From Pseudodesulfovibrio thermohalotolerans (GTDB lineage: Bacteria > Desulfobacterota > Desulfovibrionia > Desulfovibrionales > Desulfovibrionaceae): a DNA stretch of 64,000 bases. Shown in pieces: positions 50,071 to 59,042 of this stretch. The stretch spans positions 3,563,501-3,627,500 of the forward strand of contig NZ_CP120635.1 in NCBI RefSeq assembly GCF_021353295.2. Reading direction: 5' to 3'. Below the pieces are notes generated by a model that was not told the origin of the DNA, did not search any database, and was given only the letters and a program-made list of their open reading frames with translations. Each line of letters begins with the position of its first letter. The stretch's first letter is position 1. Made by a program: the position numbers and the translations under genes.

Positions 50071-50778
50071 TTAGCTCAGTGCAGCGAAAATGGTAGCGCC
50101 GAAAACGTTGAGCATACCGACGAGGATCATGAGCAGACCGGCAACGGAGCCCTCTTCGGAGCCGATTTCGTGCGCCTTGGCCGTGCCCGCGGCGTGGGCG
50201 GCCACGCCGAGCATGGCGCCGCGCGACAGGGAGGAGCGCAGGGGGAGGCGGGCAACCATGAACTCGCCGAGGATGGAGCCGAGCACGCCGGTAATGACCA
50301 CGAACACCGCGGTAAGGTCCGCTGTTCCGCCGATGTCGCGGGACACGTCCATGGCGAACGGGGTGCTGATGGACCGGGGCAGCAGGCTGAGCCGCAGGGC
50401 TCCGTCGATGCCGAGCAGTGAGGCGAAAAGCCAGCTGGTCAGGATGGCCGTGGCCGTGCCGACCAACATGCCCGCGCCGAGGATGGGCCAGTACTGGCGG
50501 ATCATGGCCCGCTGCTCGTAAATGGGCACGGCAAAGGCCACGGTGGCCGGGCCGAGAAGGATGATGAGCCAGCCCGTGGAGTGGTAGTAGTCACGGTAGG
50601 GGACGTGCAGCGCCAGAACCACGCCGATGACCAACAGCGGGGTCAGAGCCAGAGGCATCTGCCACCAGCGGCCCCATCGACGATATATGCGTTTGACCGC
50701 GAGATACAGGCCGATGGTCAGCAGGGACCAGCCGCAGGCCTGCACTACCGCGCCGGTCCAGAAAGAAGCCTCATTCAT
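50071..50778 (-). CDS. lrgB: LrgB/CidB-family membrane protein
   Basis: 235 residues, strongly hydrophobic, with the LrgB pattern LLGPATVAFAVPIYEQ, SLLPRSISTPFAMDVSRDIGG, and AAHAAGTAKAHEIGSEEGSVAGLLMILVG. LrgB works with LrgA in holin-like membrane complexes that influence murein hydrolases or export small metabolites such as pyruvate. ATG 50778 has GGAGGG upstream and overlaps the lrgA stop. Confidence 0.92.
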   Translation of the reverse strand: MNEASFWTGAVVQACGWSLLTIGLYLAVKRIYRRWGRWWQMPLALTPLLVIGVVLALHVPYRDYYHSTGWLIILLGPATVAFAVPIYEQRAMIRQYWPILGAGMLVGTATAILTSWLFASLLGIDGALRLSLLPRSISTPFAMDVSRDIGGTADLTAVFVVITGVLGSILGEFMVARLPLRSSLSRGAMLGVAAHAAGTAKAHEIGSEEGSVAGLLMILVGMLNVFGATIFAALS

Positions 50779-51172
50779 GACGAACCCTCCAACGATAGAA
50801 CAAATCAACGGTTATGGCCGTGACGCTCATCACGGACAGCGTGCCCATGAATATGACGGCCAGAATCTTGAGGCCGAGCAGCCCGAAGAATTCCGGGTGC
50901 GCCGTGACGGCGGGCACGGCCGGGATGAAGAACAGGAGCATTTCCCCGAGGTACCACTGGGCGCCCCGGCGCAGGCTCAAGGGGCTGACCTTGTGCCAGG
51001 CCAGCAGGACATACACGATGAACATGCCGATAATGCCCGAAGGAATGGGAATGTGGAGGGTCCGGACGAATCCTTCGCTGGCCAGCCAGACTGCGAAGAG
51101 CAGCCCTATCTGGGCCAGACGGCTGTGGTGGAACTTTCTGCGGAACGGAACGGCTATTGCTCGTGTACTCAT
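50771..51172 (-). CDS. lrgA: LrgA/CidA-family membrane protein
   Basis: 133 residues with four hydrophobic helices: LAQIGLLFAVWLASEGFVRTL, IPIPSGIIGMFIVYVLLAW, MLLFFIPAVPAVTAHPEFFG and LAVIFMGTLSVMSVTAITVDLFYR. The IPIPSGIIGM segment is the LrgA hallmark. GAGG precedes ATG 51172; the longer frame to 51262 would run through the LysR promoter. It overlaps lrgB by 8 bp. Divergent LysR control is expected. Confidence 0.9.
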   Translation of the reverse strand: MSTRAIAVPFRRKFHHSRLAQIGLLFAVWLASEGFVRTLHIPIPSGIIGMFIVYVLLAWHKVSPLSLRRGAQWYLGEMLLFFIPAVPAVTAHPEFFGLLGLKILAVIFMGTLSVMSVTAITVDLFYRWRVRHE

Positions 51173-51240
51173 TGTAAACCTCGTTGCGGGAAAGTAGGTC
51201 CGGTCAAACGATGAATCAAATGACTTGTGGAACTTAATAT

Positions 51241-51257
51241 TATTCCATATTGGAATA
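51241..51257. promoter_or_regulatory. LysR operator
   Basis: TATTCCATATTGGAATA is a perfect 17-bp inverted repeat (7+3+7) just before the lysR start codon and within the divergent lrgA/lysR region. It overlaps the LysR gene's ribosome-site area, which fits autorepression. Confidence 0.7.
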
Positions 51258-51260
51258 GTC

Positions 51261-52157
51261 ATGGAATTTCGAAAGATTCAAATGTTTGTGGAAGTGGTCC
51301 GGCAACAGGGATTTTCCCGTGCGGCCGAGGTGTTGTTCACCACGCAGTCCACGGTGAGCAAGGCGGTGCGCCAGTTGGAGAACGAGTTGGACTCCTGTTT
51401 GTTGGACCGGGGCGTGCGGGGCGTGGTCATGACCGACGCGGGCGAGGTGGTCTTTCGCCGGGGGGAGCGGCTGCTGGCCGAGCGGGGCGACATGCTTCGC
51501 GAGATGGATGAGCTGCGCGGCCTGGCCAGGGGCACTCTTGTGCTCGGCCTGCCCCAGATCGGAGCCGGCGCACTGTTCGCGCCTGTGTTCACTGAATACC
51601 GCAAGCGGTTTCCCGGCGTGGAGATCCGGCTGGTAGAACACGGCAGCGATCAACTGGAGGAGGTCCTGCGGGCCGGGGGCGTGGAGCTGGCCGCTTCGCT
51701 GTTGCCCGTGCCCGGGGATTTCGAGTGGCTGCCGGTGCGCAGAGAGCCGCTCGTGGCCCTGCTTTCGCCCGATCATCCCCAGGCGGACCTGGAATCCATG
51801 CCCCTGGATCGTGTGCGCGACGTGCCGTTCATCCTATTCGAGGACGGGTTCGCCCTGAACCGGATCATCCTGGGTGCGTGCCGCCGCCGGGGATTCGAAC
51901 CTTCGGTCATCACCAAGAGCAGCCAGATCGGCTTCATATGCAGCCTCGCCGAGGCCGGGCTGGGCGTGGCTTTTCTGCCCAGGCTCATCGCCGAGGAGCG
52001 GCGCGGGGACGCCGTGCGCCTTGTCAGGCTGGAGGAGCCGGACACGGACTGGGACATGGCCGTGATCTGGCGCAGGGGCGGGTATCTGTCCAGCGCGGCC
52101 CGGGCTTGGCTCGATGTGGTCCGCGACCTTTACGGCGGGAGCGGGCGGTCCGTTTAG
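51261..52157 (+). CDS. LysR-family transcriptional regulator of lrgAB
   Basis: 298 residues. The winged HTH is at the N-terminus (FRKIQMFVEVVRQQGFSRAAEVLFTTQSTVSKAVRQLENELDSCLLDR) and the periplasmic-binding-protein-like effector domain from about residue 90 (RGTLVLGLPQIGAGALFAPVFTEYRKRFPGV). LysR regulators such as CidR/YwbI commonly control cid/lrg operons. It is divergent from lrgA and has a palindrome over its start. ATG 51261 is used because the HTH begins right after it. Confidence 0.93.
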   Translation: MEFRKIQMFVEVVRQQGFSRAAEVLFTTQSTVSKAVRQLENELDSCLLDRGVRGVVMTDAGEVVFRRGERLLAERGDMLREMDELRGLARGTLVLGLPQIGAGALFAPVFTEYRKRFPGVEIRLVEHGSDQLEEVLRAGGVELAASLLPVPGDFEWLPVRREPLVALLSPDHPQADLESMPLDRVRDVPFILFEDGFALNRIILGACRRRGFEPSVITKSSQIGFICSLAEAGLGVAFLPRLIAEERRGDAVRLVRLEEPDTDWDMAVIWRRGGYLSSAARAWLDVVRDLYGGSGRSV

Positions 52158-52158
52158 G

Positions 52159-53298
52159 TCAGCGCAGGGAGCTGATCATGCGGCGCAGTCTGCGGTGGGC
52201 GAACCAGAAGAAGAACGCGCCGATGGCGGCCATGGCCAGGAAGGACGGCCAGATGATCGAGAATCCGGCTCCGCGGAAGAGGATGGCCTGTGCCAGGGAA
52301 ACATAGTGGGTGGTCGGGGCCAGGGACATGATCCACTGAATGGTTTCGGGCATACTTTCGCGTGGGGTGGCACCGCCCGACAGAATTTCCAGGGGCAGGA
52401 GGACCAGTATGGCCAGCAGGCCGAACTGGGGCATGGTTCTGGTCAGGGTGGCCATGTAGATGCCTATGGAGGCTGCTGCGAACAGGTAGAGCAGGGTGCA
52501 GCAGGCGAAGAGCAGGGTGGAGCCGTTGATGGTCACGCCGAGCACGCCTTGGACCATGACGTGGAGCGATACGGACGAGACCACCAAAACCACCAGCCCC
52601 ATGGACCAGACCTTGGAGAGCATGATTTCCAGCGGCGTGACCGGCATGACCAGAAGGTGCTCGATGGTCCCGTGCTCGTTCTCGCGGATGAGCGCCGCGC
52701 CGGTCAAAAGGATGCCGAGCAACGTGATGTTGTTGACGATGGAATTGATTGCCGCGAACCAGAACTCGCTGACGTTGGGGTTGAAAAAGACCCGCACGTT
52801 CAGTTCCACGGGCGTGGCCGCCGAAGCCCGGTGGCGTTGGACGTAGGCCCGGATTTCGCCGTCCACGATGTTTTGCAGGTAGCTGGTGCCGGTCTGGGCC
52901 TGGGACAGTCGGGTGGCGTCCACGTTGAGTTGCAGGTCCGGGCCCCGTCCGGCCATGACGTCCCGTTCGAAATCGGGCGGAATGTCCAGAACGAAGGTGT
53001 GTCGGCCGGAGTCCATGTCCTTGTCCATTTCGCGCAGGGTGATAAGCTCGGGCACCGTGAACTGTGGCGGGTGCAGGGCGGTGATGATCCGGCTGGAGAG
53101 CTGGGACTGGTCCTCGTCCACCACGGCCACCGTGGCGCGGTTCAGGGATTCCGGCTTGGCCTTGGCGTCGGCGTATACCATGGCCGTGAACATGAAAAGG
53201 ATCAGGAAAAGCATGGCCTTGTCGTGCAGCAGGCTGCGGAATTCCTTGATCCCCAGTGTGAAGATATTGGACAGGCTGCCGTGGTGTGCGCCCTTCAT
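52159..53298 (-). CDS. yhhJ: ABC-2 type permease (YhhJ-like)
   Basis: 379 residues. One N-terminal membrane helix (LHDKAMLFLILFMFTAMVYA) is followed by a periplasmic domain of about 140 residues (ATVAVVDEDQSQLSSRIITAL, FVLDIPPDFERDV) and then five helices, the DrrB/ABC2_membrane_3 layout. The RENEHGTIEHLLVMPVTPLEIMLSK segment is the conserved cytoplasmic loop. It starts 1 bp after the rbbA-like stop. It is a partner permease of the export system. Confidence 0.92.
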   Translation of the reverse strand: MKGAHHGSLSNIFTLGIKEFRSLLHDKAMLFLILFMFTAMVYADAKAKPESLNRATVAVVDEDQSQLSSRIITALHPPQFTVPELITLREMDKDMDSGRHTFVLDIPPDFERDVMAGRGPDLQLNVDATRLSQAQTGTSYLQNIVDGEIRAYVQRHRASAATPVELNVRVFFNPNVSEFWFAAINSIVNNITLLGILLTGAALIRENEHGTIEHLLVMPVTPLEIMLSKVWSMGLVVLVVSSVSLHVMVQGVLGVTINGSTLLFACCTLLYLFAAASIGIYMATLTRTMPQFGLLAILVLLPLEILSGGATPRESMPETIQWIMSLAPTTHYVSLAQAILFRGAGFSIIWPSFLAMAAIGAFFFWFAHRRLRRMISSLR

Positions 53299-53299
53299 C

Positions 53300-56044
53300 C
53301 TACACCCCCTGCTTCCTGAGGAACAGCACGCTCAGGATCGTGGTCGTGGGGATGGCTGCCAGCAGCGGCCAGAAGAATCCGGCCAGATCGGCGAAGCCCA
53401 GCCCCTTTGAAAAGGCGCCCCCGCTGATGAGCAGATAGTATGTGGTCGGATAAATAGATCCGATGAACCTGCCCGCGCCCTCCAGGCTGGAGACCGGATC
53501 GAGGAGTCCGGAGAACTGGATGGCCGGAAGCAGCGTGAAGATGGCCGTTCCGGCCATGGCCGCCACCTGGCTTGAGGTCAGCGTGGAGGTGAGCAGACCC
53601 AGCCCGGTTGTGGCGGTGACGTAGATCAGCGCACCCGCCGTCAGGGCGAGCAGACTGCCCGTGAAGGGGACTTTGAACAGGGTCACGGCCAGGATGAACA
53701 TGAAGGCGAAATTTATCATGGAGAGGGCAATATAGGGCAGTTGTTTGCCCATCAGGAATTCGAACTTGGTCACCGGCGTGGTATAGACGTTGAGGATGGA
53801 GCCCATCTCCTTTTCGCGGACCACCCCCAGGGCCGTGAGCATGGACGGTATGAACACCAGAAGCAGGGGGATGACCTTGGGCACCATGGCGATGATGCTT
53901 TTCATCTCCGGGTTGTATCTGTAGCGCACCGGCATGTCGTAGAGGGACTGGGCCGCGCCGCCCGAACGGGCGGCCAGCTTGGCCAGGTATTCCAGGTGCA
54001 CCCCCTGGGCGTATCCGCGGGCGATCTCGGCCCGGCTCGGCATGGCCCCGTCGACCCACGCCGCCGCCTGCGGCGTGTTGCCACGGGCCAGGTCGCGGCC
54101 GAAATTCGGCGGAATCTGGAGGGTCACGGACACTTCGCCCGCAATCATGCGCCTGTCCATCTCGGCCGGGCTCGATATCGGAGTTTGGGGCGAGAAATAC
54201 CGCGAGCCTTCGTATTCGAGGACATAATTCTGGCTGGCCAGGGTCTGGTCCTGGTCCAGGGAAGCGAAGGTCAGGTCCTCCACATCCAGGTTGATGCCGT
54301 AGCCCATGACCAGCATGAGCAGCATCGTGCCGAACAGGGCCATGCCCATTCGGATGGGGTCGCGCCTAAGCTCCATGGTTTCGCGGACCGAGAAGCTGAG
54401 CAGGCGGGGCAGGCTGAATCGGGGGTGGTGCCTGCCCGGGCTCGTGTTTTCCCGGGTCGCGAAGGAGCCCTCTTCGCCGGATTCCGTCTCCTCGCCCGTG
54501 ATTTCTTCGAGGTAGTCGATGAAGGCTTCCTCAAGGGTGGCGGCGTCGCGCTTCTTTCGCAGCTCTTCGGGCGAGTCCGTGGCCAGTATCCGGCCCGCGT
54601 GCATCAGGGAGACCCGGTCGCAACGCAGGGCTTCGTTCATGAAATGGGTACTGATGAAGATGGTCACGCCGTCCTTGCGGGACAGATCGATGAGCAGTTC
54701 CCAGAACTCGTCGCGAGCCACGGGGTCCACGCCCGAGGTGGGCTCGTCCAGGATGAGAACGTCGGGCTTGTGCAGCACGGCCACGGCCAGTTGCAGCCGC
54801 TGCCGGATGCCCAGCGGGAGGTCGTTGGGCAAGGCGTTGCTGAATCGGGCGAGGTCGAAACGGTCCTCCAGCTCGCCGATGCGCCGGGCCGCCTCGTCCG
54901 GGCGGAGATGAAAAAGCTTGGCGTGCATCTCCAGGTTGCTGCGCACGGATAATTCGCCGTACAGGGAAAACGCCTGGGACAGGTAGCCCACCCGCCGCCG
55001 GGTGGCCATATCGCGGGCGTCCAGCTTGTGGCCCAGGAGCAGGGCCTCGCCCTTGGTCGGTTCGAGCAGCCCGGTGAGCATCTTCATGGTGGTGGACTTG
55101 CCGCACCCGTTGGAGCCGATGAATCCAAATATCTCGCCCCGTCCGACGGACAGGGTCACATTGTCCACAGCAGTGAAATTGCCGAAGCGCATGGTCAGGC
55201 CACGGGCCTCGATGACCGTCTCGCCCCTGTCCAGCGGCGGAATCCGCAACTCGCGGTGGCCGCGTTTGCGCTCCTCGGGCAGCAGGGCCAGGAACGCCTC
55301 TTCAAGGGTCTTGGTTTCCGTGCGTTCCCGCAGTTCCGCCGGGCTTCCCTCGGCGAGCTTCCTGCCCTGATCCACGGCCACCAGCCAGTCGAACCGTTCG
55401 GCCTCCTCCATGTAAGCTGTGGCTATGAGCACGTTCATTCCCGGCCGTTCGGCCCGGATGCGTTCGATGAGTTCCCAGAACTGCCGCCGCGAGAGTGGGT
55501 CAACGCCGGTGGTGGGTTCGTCCAGGATGAGCAGGTCCGGGTCGTGCATCAGGGAACAGCACAGGCTGAGCTTCTGCTTCATGCCGCCGGAAAGCTTCAG
55601 GGCGGGCCGGTCCGCGAACGCGCTCATGCCGGTGCTTTGGAGCAGCTTTTTGATGCGGCGGACGCGCTCCGGCTTCGATTGGCCGAAGAGGCGGCCGAAA
55701 AAATCGATGTTTTCCCGCACGGACAAGGTCGGGTAGAGGTTCTTGCCGAGCCCCTGGGGCATGTAGGCGATGCGCGGGAACAGGGCTTCCCTGTGGCGGC
55801 GGTCGCGGATGTCGCCGCCCAAGACTTCGACCTCGCCCGCCTGTATTTTGCGCGCTCCGGCGATGAGCCCGAGCCAGGTGGACTTGCCCACACCGTCCGG
55901 GCCGATGAAGCCGACCAGCTTTCCGGCGGGCAGCTCCAGGCTGACGTTGTCCGCAGCTAGGGTGGAGCCGTAGCGATGGGTCACGGACGAGAGCCGAACC
56001 ACGGGGGCCGGCCTTGGCTCCGCACCGTTCGGGGCGGGCGTCAT
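53300..56044 (-). CDS. rbbA: RbbA-like fusion: two ABC ATPase domains plus ABC-2 permease
   Basis: 914 residues. ATPase 1 has GPDGVGKST (Walker A) and [34 protein letters not shown]. ATPase 2 has [12 protein letters not shown] and [34 protein letters not shown] (the signature is degenerate, LPLGIRQ). From about residue 540 an ABC-2 permease follows, with a periplasmic domain ([17 protein letters not shown]) and terminal helices. The gene order MFP - double-ABC/permease - permease equals yhiI-rbbA-yhhJ. MTPAPNG at 56044 is the start (GGAGG upstream, ATGA overlap with the MFP gene). Substrate unknown. Confidence 0.92.
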   Translation of the reverse strand: MTPAPNGAEPRPAPVVRLSSVTHRYGSTLAADNVSLELPAGKLVGFIGPDGVGKSTWLGLIAGARKIQAGEVEVLGGDIRDRRHREALFPRIAYMPQGLGKNLYPTLSVRENIDFFGRLFGQSKPERVRRIKKLLQSTGMSAFADRPALKLSGGMKQKLSLCCSLMHDPDLLILDEPTTGVDPLSRRQFWELIERIRAERPGMNVLIATAYMEEAERFDWLVAVDQGRKLAEGSPAELRERTETKTLEEAFLALLPEERKRGHRELRIPPLDRGETVIEARGLTMRFGNFTAVDNVTLSVGRGEIFGFIGSNGCGKSTTMKMLTGLLEPTKGEALLLGHKLDARDMATRRRVGYLSQAFSLYGELSVRSNLEMHAKLFHLRPDEAARRIGELEDRFDLARFSNALPNDLPLGIRQRLQLAVAVLHKPDVLILDEPTSGVDPVARDEFWELLIDLSRKDGVTIFISTHFMNEALRCDRVSLMHAGRILATDSPEELRKKRDAATLEEAFIDYLEEITGEETESGEEGSFATRENTSPGRHHPRFSLPRLLSFSVRETMELRRDPIRMGMALFGTMLLMLVMGYGINLDVEDLTFASLDQDQTLASQNYVLEYEGSRYFSPQTPISSPAEMDRRMIAGEVSVTLQIPPNFGRDLARGNTPQAAAWVDGAMPSRAEIARGYAQGVHLEYLAKLAARSGGAAQSLYDMPVRYRYNPEMKSIIAMVPKVIPLLLVFIPSMLTALGVVREKEMGSILNVYTTPVTKFEFLMGKQLPYIALSMINFAFMFILAVTLFKVPFTGSLLALTAGALIYVTATTGLGLLTSTLTSSQVAAMAGTAIFTLLPAIQFSGLLDPVSSLEGAGRFIGSIYPTTYYLLISGGAFSKGLGFADLAGFFWPLLAAIPTTTILSVLFLRKQGV

Positions 56045-57117
56045 CTGGTCGCCTCCGGGAGGTTCACCGCCAGCCTGTCGGGCCACGGCCTGTCATGTTC
56101 GATGCGGACGTAGGCCACGCCGGGCAGGCCGGTCTTGACGTACCTGGCGTAGCGGCGGAGCAGGTCAGGGTCGATGCGGGCCTTGATGCGGAACATCAGC
56201 TTCTGGCGCTCGTCGCGGGTCTCAACGGCCTTGGGCGTGAACTGGGCTACGCTGGACACATAGGAGATTTTGGCCGGAATGATATACTGCGGCGCGGCGT
56301 CGAGGATCACGCGCGCCTCGTCGCCCATAGCCGTGCGTCCGGCTTCGATCTCGGGCAGAAAAAAGGTCATGTATACGTCGGTCAGGTCAACCAGGCTGAC
56401 GATCCGGCCGCCGGAGGCGACCACCTCGCCGGGCTCGACCACGCGGTACTGGACCCGCCCCGACTTGGGCGCGCGCAGTATGCCGTCTTCCAGGGTCTGT
56501 TCCAGACGGGCCACCACGGCCTTGGCCGCGTTGATGTTGGCCTGCGCCTGGGAGACCTGGGCGCGTGTAGCCTCGGCCGCGGCTTCGGCCGCCTTGACCT
56601 GGGCCTGGGCGGCGCGTCGGCCCGCCAGGGCGGTTTGCAGGTCGCCCCGGCTGTTGTCCGCGTCCTGCTGCGAGACCACGCCGCTCTTGACCAGGGTCTG
56701 GATGCGCCTGTCGCTCTTGCGGGCCACGTCGAGCAGGCTCTTCTGCCTGGCCAGGTCCGCCTTGGCCGTGGCCACCTCGGCCTCGCGCTGGAAGACCTGC
56801 GCCCTGGCCGTTTCCAAGGCGCTCTCGGCCTTGGCAAGGTCGGCGCGGGCTTCGGCCACCTGGGCCTTTTCGGTCAGCATGTCCATGCGGGCCACCACGT
56901 CGCCCGCCTCCACATAGTCGCCTTCGTCGGCCAGGACTTCGGCCACCTTGCCGCCCCACTTGGCGGCAACGCTGATCTCCGTGGCCTCGATACGGCCGTT
57001 GCCTTCGGCAAAGCCTTCCTCGACTCCGTTCAGGTTGAGCCAGTACCAGACGCCGGCGGCGGCCAGGATGGAGAATATGACCAGGCCCGTCAGCAGGGGC
57101 CCGTATGCGCGCTTCAT
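56041..57117 (-). CDS. yhiI: HlyD-type membrane fusion protein (YhiI-like)
   Basis: 358 residues. An N-terminal anchor helix ([19 protein letters not shown]) is followed by a lipoyl-like half ([39 protein letters not shown]), a long coiled coil at about 80-220 rich in Ala/Gln/Lys, the second lipoyl half ([25 protein letters not shown]) and a beta-barrel. It bridges the inner-membrane pump and an outer-membrane channel. It overlaps tetR and the rbbA-like gene as ATGA, so translation is coupled through the operon. Confidence 0.93.
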   Translation of the reverse strand: MKRAYGPLLTGLVIFSILAAAGVWYWLNLNGVEEGFAEGNGRIEATEISVAAKWGGKVAEVLADEGDYVEAGDVVARMDMLTEKAQVAEARADLAKAESALETARAQVFQREAEVATAKADLARQKSLLDVARKSDRRIQTLVKSGVVSQQDADNSRGDLQTALAGRRAAQAQVKAAEAAAEATRAQVSQAQANINAAKAVVARLEQTLEDGILRAPKSGRVQYRVVEPGEVVASGGRIVSLVDLTDVYMTFFLPEIEAGRTAMGDEARVILDAAPQYIIPAKISYVSSVAQFTPKAVETRDERQKLMFRIKARIDPDLLRRYARYVKTGLPGVAYVRIEHDRPWPDRLAVNLPEATR

Positions 57118-57764
57118 GGGATCACCTCGCAGTTGTCGCGTTTCTTGCCCGCCTGTTTCGGGCGGGCTTCCATATTGGTGATGTAGGTTTCGAAAATTCG
57201 CCAGTTGGTTTTGGCCTGGCTCTTGATGTTCAGGCGGAACAGTTCGCGCCCGGCCAGCAGGCCGAGGGAGGAAAACAGGCCGAGAAAAGCGATGAAGATC
57301 TGTTTGGGCGGTTCGTCGGTCCGTATGCGTCCCGCTTTCTGGCCCTGGCGGAAGACCTCGGTGAGCTCGTCTTCGAGTTCCTTCAGGTGGCGGTTGAGCC
57401 GCCTGCCCAGGATCGGTTCCTCTCGCCAGAGCAGGTCCGAATAGAAGAAGACCGGCACGGCCGGGTGCCGCTCGAACAGGCGCACGTGGGAAAAGAAGAG
57501 GGTCTTGAGCTGTTCCACCGGGTCTTCGGTCTCCCGAAAGGCCCGTCGGCGGCTCTCCGCGTAGATGCCGACGATGTGGTCCAGTGCGGCTGTCAGGATT
57601 TCCGTCTTCCCGGCATAGTGCCGGTACAGGGCCGGAGGCGTGACCCCCACCTCCCTGGCGATGTTCTTGACCGTCAGGGCGGAGACCCCCTCCGAGACCA
57701 CCAGCTTCAGGGCGGCTTCGGCGATCTGTCCCCTCCGGACTTCGCTTTCGAGACGTTTTCTCAT
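57114..57764 (-). CDS. TetR-family regulator of the export operon
   Basis: 216 residues with an N-terminal HTH (RGQIAEAALKLVVSEGVSALTVKNIAREVGVTPPALYRHYAGKTEIL) and a helical ligand domain. It is the first gene of tetR-yhiI-rbbA-yhhJ and overlaps the next start, so it probably represses its own operon and responds to an exported compound. Confidence 0.93.
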   Translation of the reverse strand: MRKRLESEVRRGQIAEAALKLVVSEGVSALTVKNIAREVGVTPPALYRHYAGKTEILTAALDHIVGIYAESRRRAFRETEDPVEQLKTLFFSHVRLFERHPAVPVFFYSDLLWREEPILGRRLNRHLKELEDELTEVFRQGQKAGRIRTDEPPKQIFIAFLGLFSSLGLLAGRELFRLNIKSQAKTNWRIFETYITNMEARPKQAGKKRDNCEVIP

Positions 57765-57893
57765 GTTTTAGTTAATGGCTATTCACTAGAAAAAGTCAAG
57801 GCGCGCCCGCGTTCTGATTCGGGAGAAGGAAGAGGGTCCGGGCGGCGGTTTATGCGGCCGGGGGAAGGCGTTTCCTCCGACCACTTTTGGCGC

Positions 57894-58802
57894 CTACAGC
57901 ACAGGGGAGACGAATTCATTCGGCTTGATGACCAGGACGGAGCTGTCCACGGTGGAGACGATGCGTTCGACGGTGTTGCCCACGACCAGGCCCGGAACGC
58001 CGGTGCGGGCCACGCTGCCCATGACCACGACGTCCATCTTCTGCTCGGTCGCGTATGCAGGAATGATCTTGGCCGGGTTGCCGTGGATGATTTTGTCCTT
58101 GACCTCGTCGGGGAGCCCGGCCGCTGCGAACAGGTTGTCCAGTTCGCGTTGGGTGTGGATCTGTTCGTGTTCGAGGTATTCGGTCTTTTCCTTTTTGTTG
58201 AACCGGGGGCTGGTCAGCACGGATTCCATGTAGCCCGACCAGCAGGTGACGACGTGCAGGTGGCCGCGCAGGATTTCGTTGAGCCGGGCGGCGTGGGTCA
58301 GAATCTTTTCGTTCAGCGCGCGGTTCTCGCAGGACACGTCCGAGGTGTTCACTGCGGCCAGGATGCGGACCGCGCCCTTCCATAGGTTGCCGCGATGAAT
58401 CCAGACCGGGCAGGGACATTTGCGCATGAGGTTCATGGCCAAGTTGTCGGGCGTGCCGCCGGGGGCGATCGAGCCGGTGATGAGCAGATCGAAGCCGCCG
58501 TCCCGCACCAGCCTGATGGCCTCCACGAAGTCCGTGCCCCATCGGAGTTCCACGGATGTCCGGTCCAGGGTTTTGGCGTTCTCGGGCAGGATGCTGGTGA
58601 TTTGGGCCTGATGGTGTTCGTGGAGAATCGTCCACAGGTCCAGATCGAGGGTGGAGAAGTAATCGGATACTGCTTCCGGCGGTTCATCGAAGACGTTGAG
58701 GATCGTCAGCCGGGCGTCGGCCCTCAGACAGAATTCCACTGTGGAGGCGATCAGATCGGCGTCCATTTGAGCACCCAGATCCAGCAGTACGTTCTTGAAC
58801 AT
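57894..58802 (-). CDS. Two-domain universal stress protein (UspA family)
   Basis: 302 residues made of two Usp domains. The first covers about 1-145 (MFKNVLLDLGAQMDADLIAS, GGFDLLITGSIAPGG), and the second about 150-300 (AVRILAAVNTSDVSCENRALNEKI, then MDVVVMGSVARTGVPGLVVGNTVERIVSTVDSSVLVIKP). The second ends with the ATP-binding G-x2-G-x9-G-S/T pattern; in the first it is weaker. The start MFKNV at 58802 has AAAGGAG upstream; the open frame to 59075 is not coding. It is divergent from the P-type ATPase, a common stress/ion-homeostasis neighbourhood. Confidence 0.92.
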   Translation of the reverse strand: MFKNVLLDLGAQMDADLIASTVEFCLRADARLTILNVFDEPPEAVSDYFSTLDLDLWTILHEHHQAQITSILPENAKTLDRTSVELRWGTDFVEAIRLVRDGGFDLLITGSIAPGGTPDNLAMNLMRKCPCPVWIHRGNLWKGAVRILAAVNTSDVSCENRALNEKILTHAARLNEILRGHLHVVTCWSGYMESVLTSPRFNKKEKTEYLEHEQIHTQRELDNLFAAAGLPDEVKDKIIHGNPAKIIPAYATEQKMDVVVMGSVARTGVPGLVVGNTVERIVSTVDSSVLVIKPNEFVSPVL

Positions 58803-59042
58803 GAAGACTCCTTTTGCGCCCGGCCGGTATAGGCGTCGCGTGGGGTCTCGTCCGGAAGAACGCCGGGAATCCGGCCGGGTTCGGCGTGTGGACGATTTGA
58901 TAGTCGTTCTCATTTTATGCCAGCGCAAACGAAGGATGTCAAACGGTGAAGGTGTCTTGACGGGGGGCTTCCTTTGCTTCAGGGTTCTATATGAGAAAAA
59001 AAACCGCCGGTCCCGCGACCGGGCAGACGGAGAGGATTTTTC

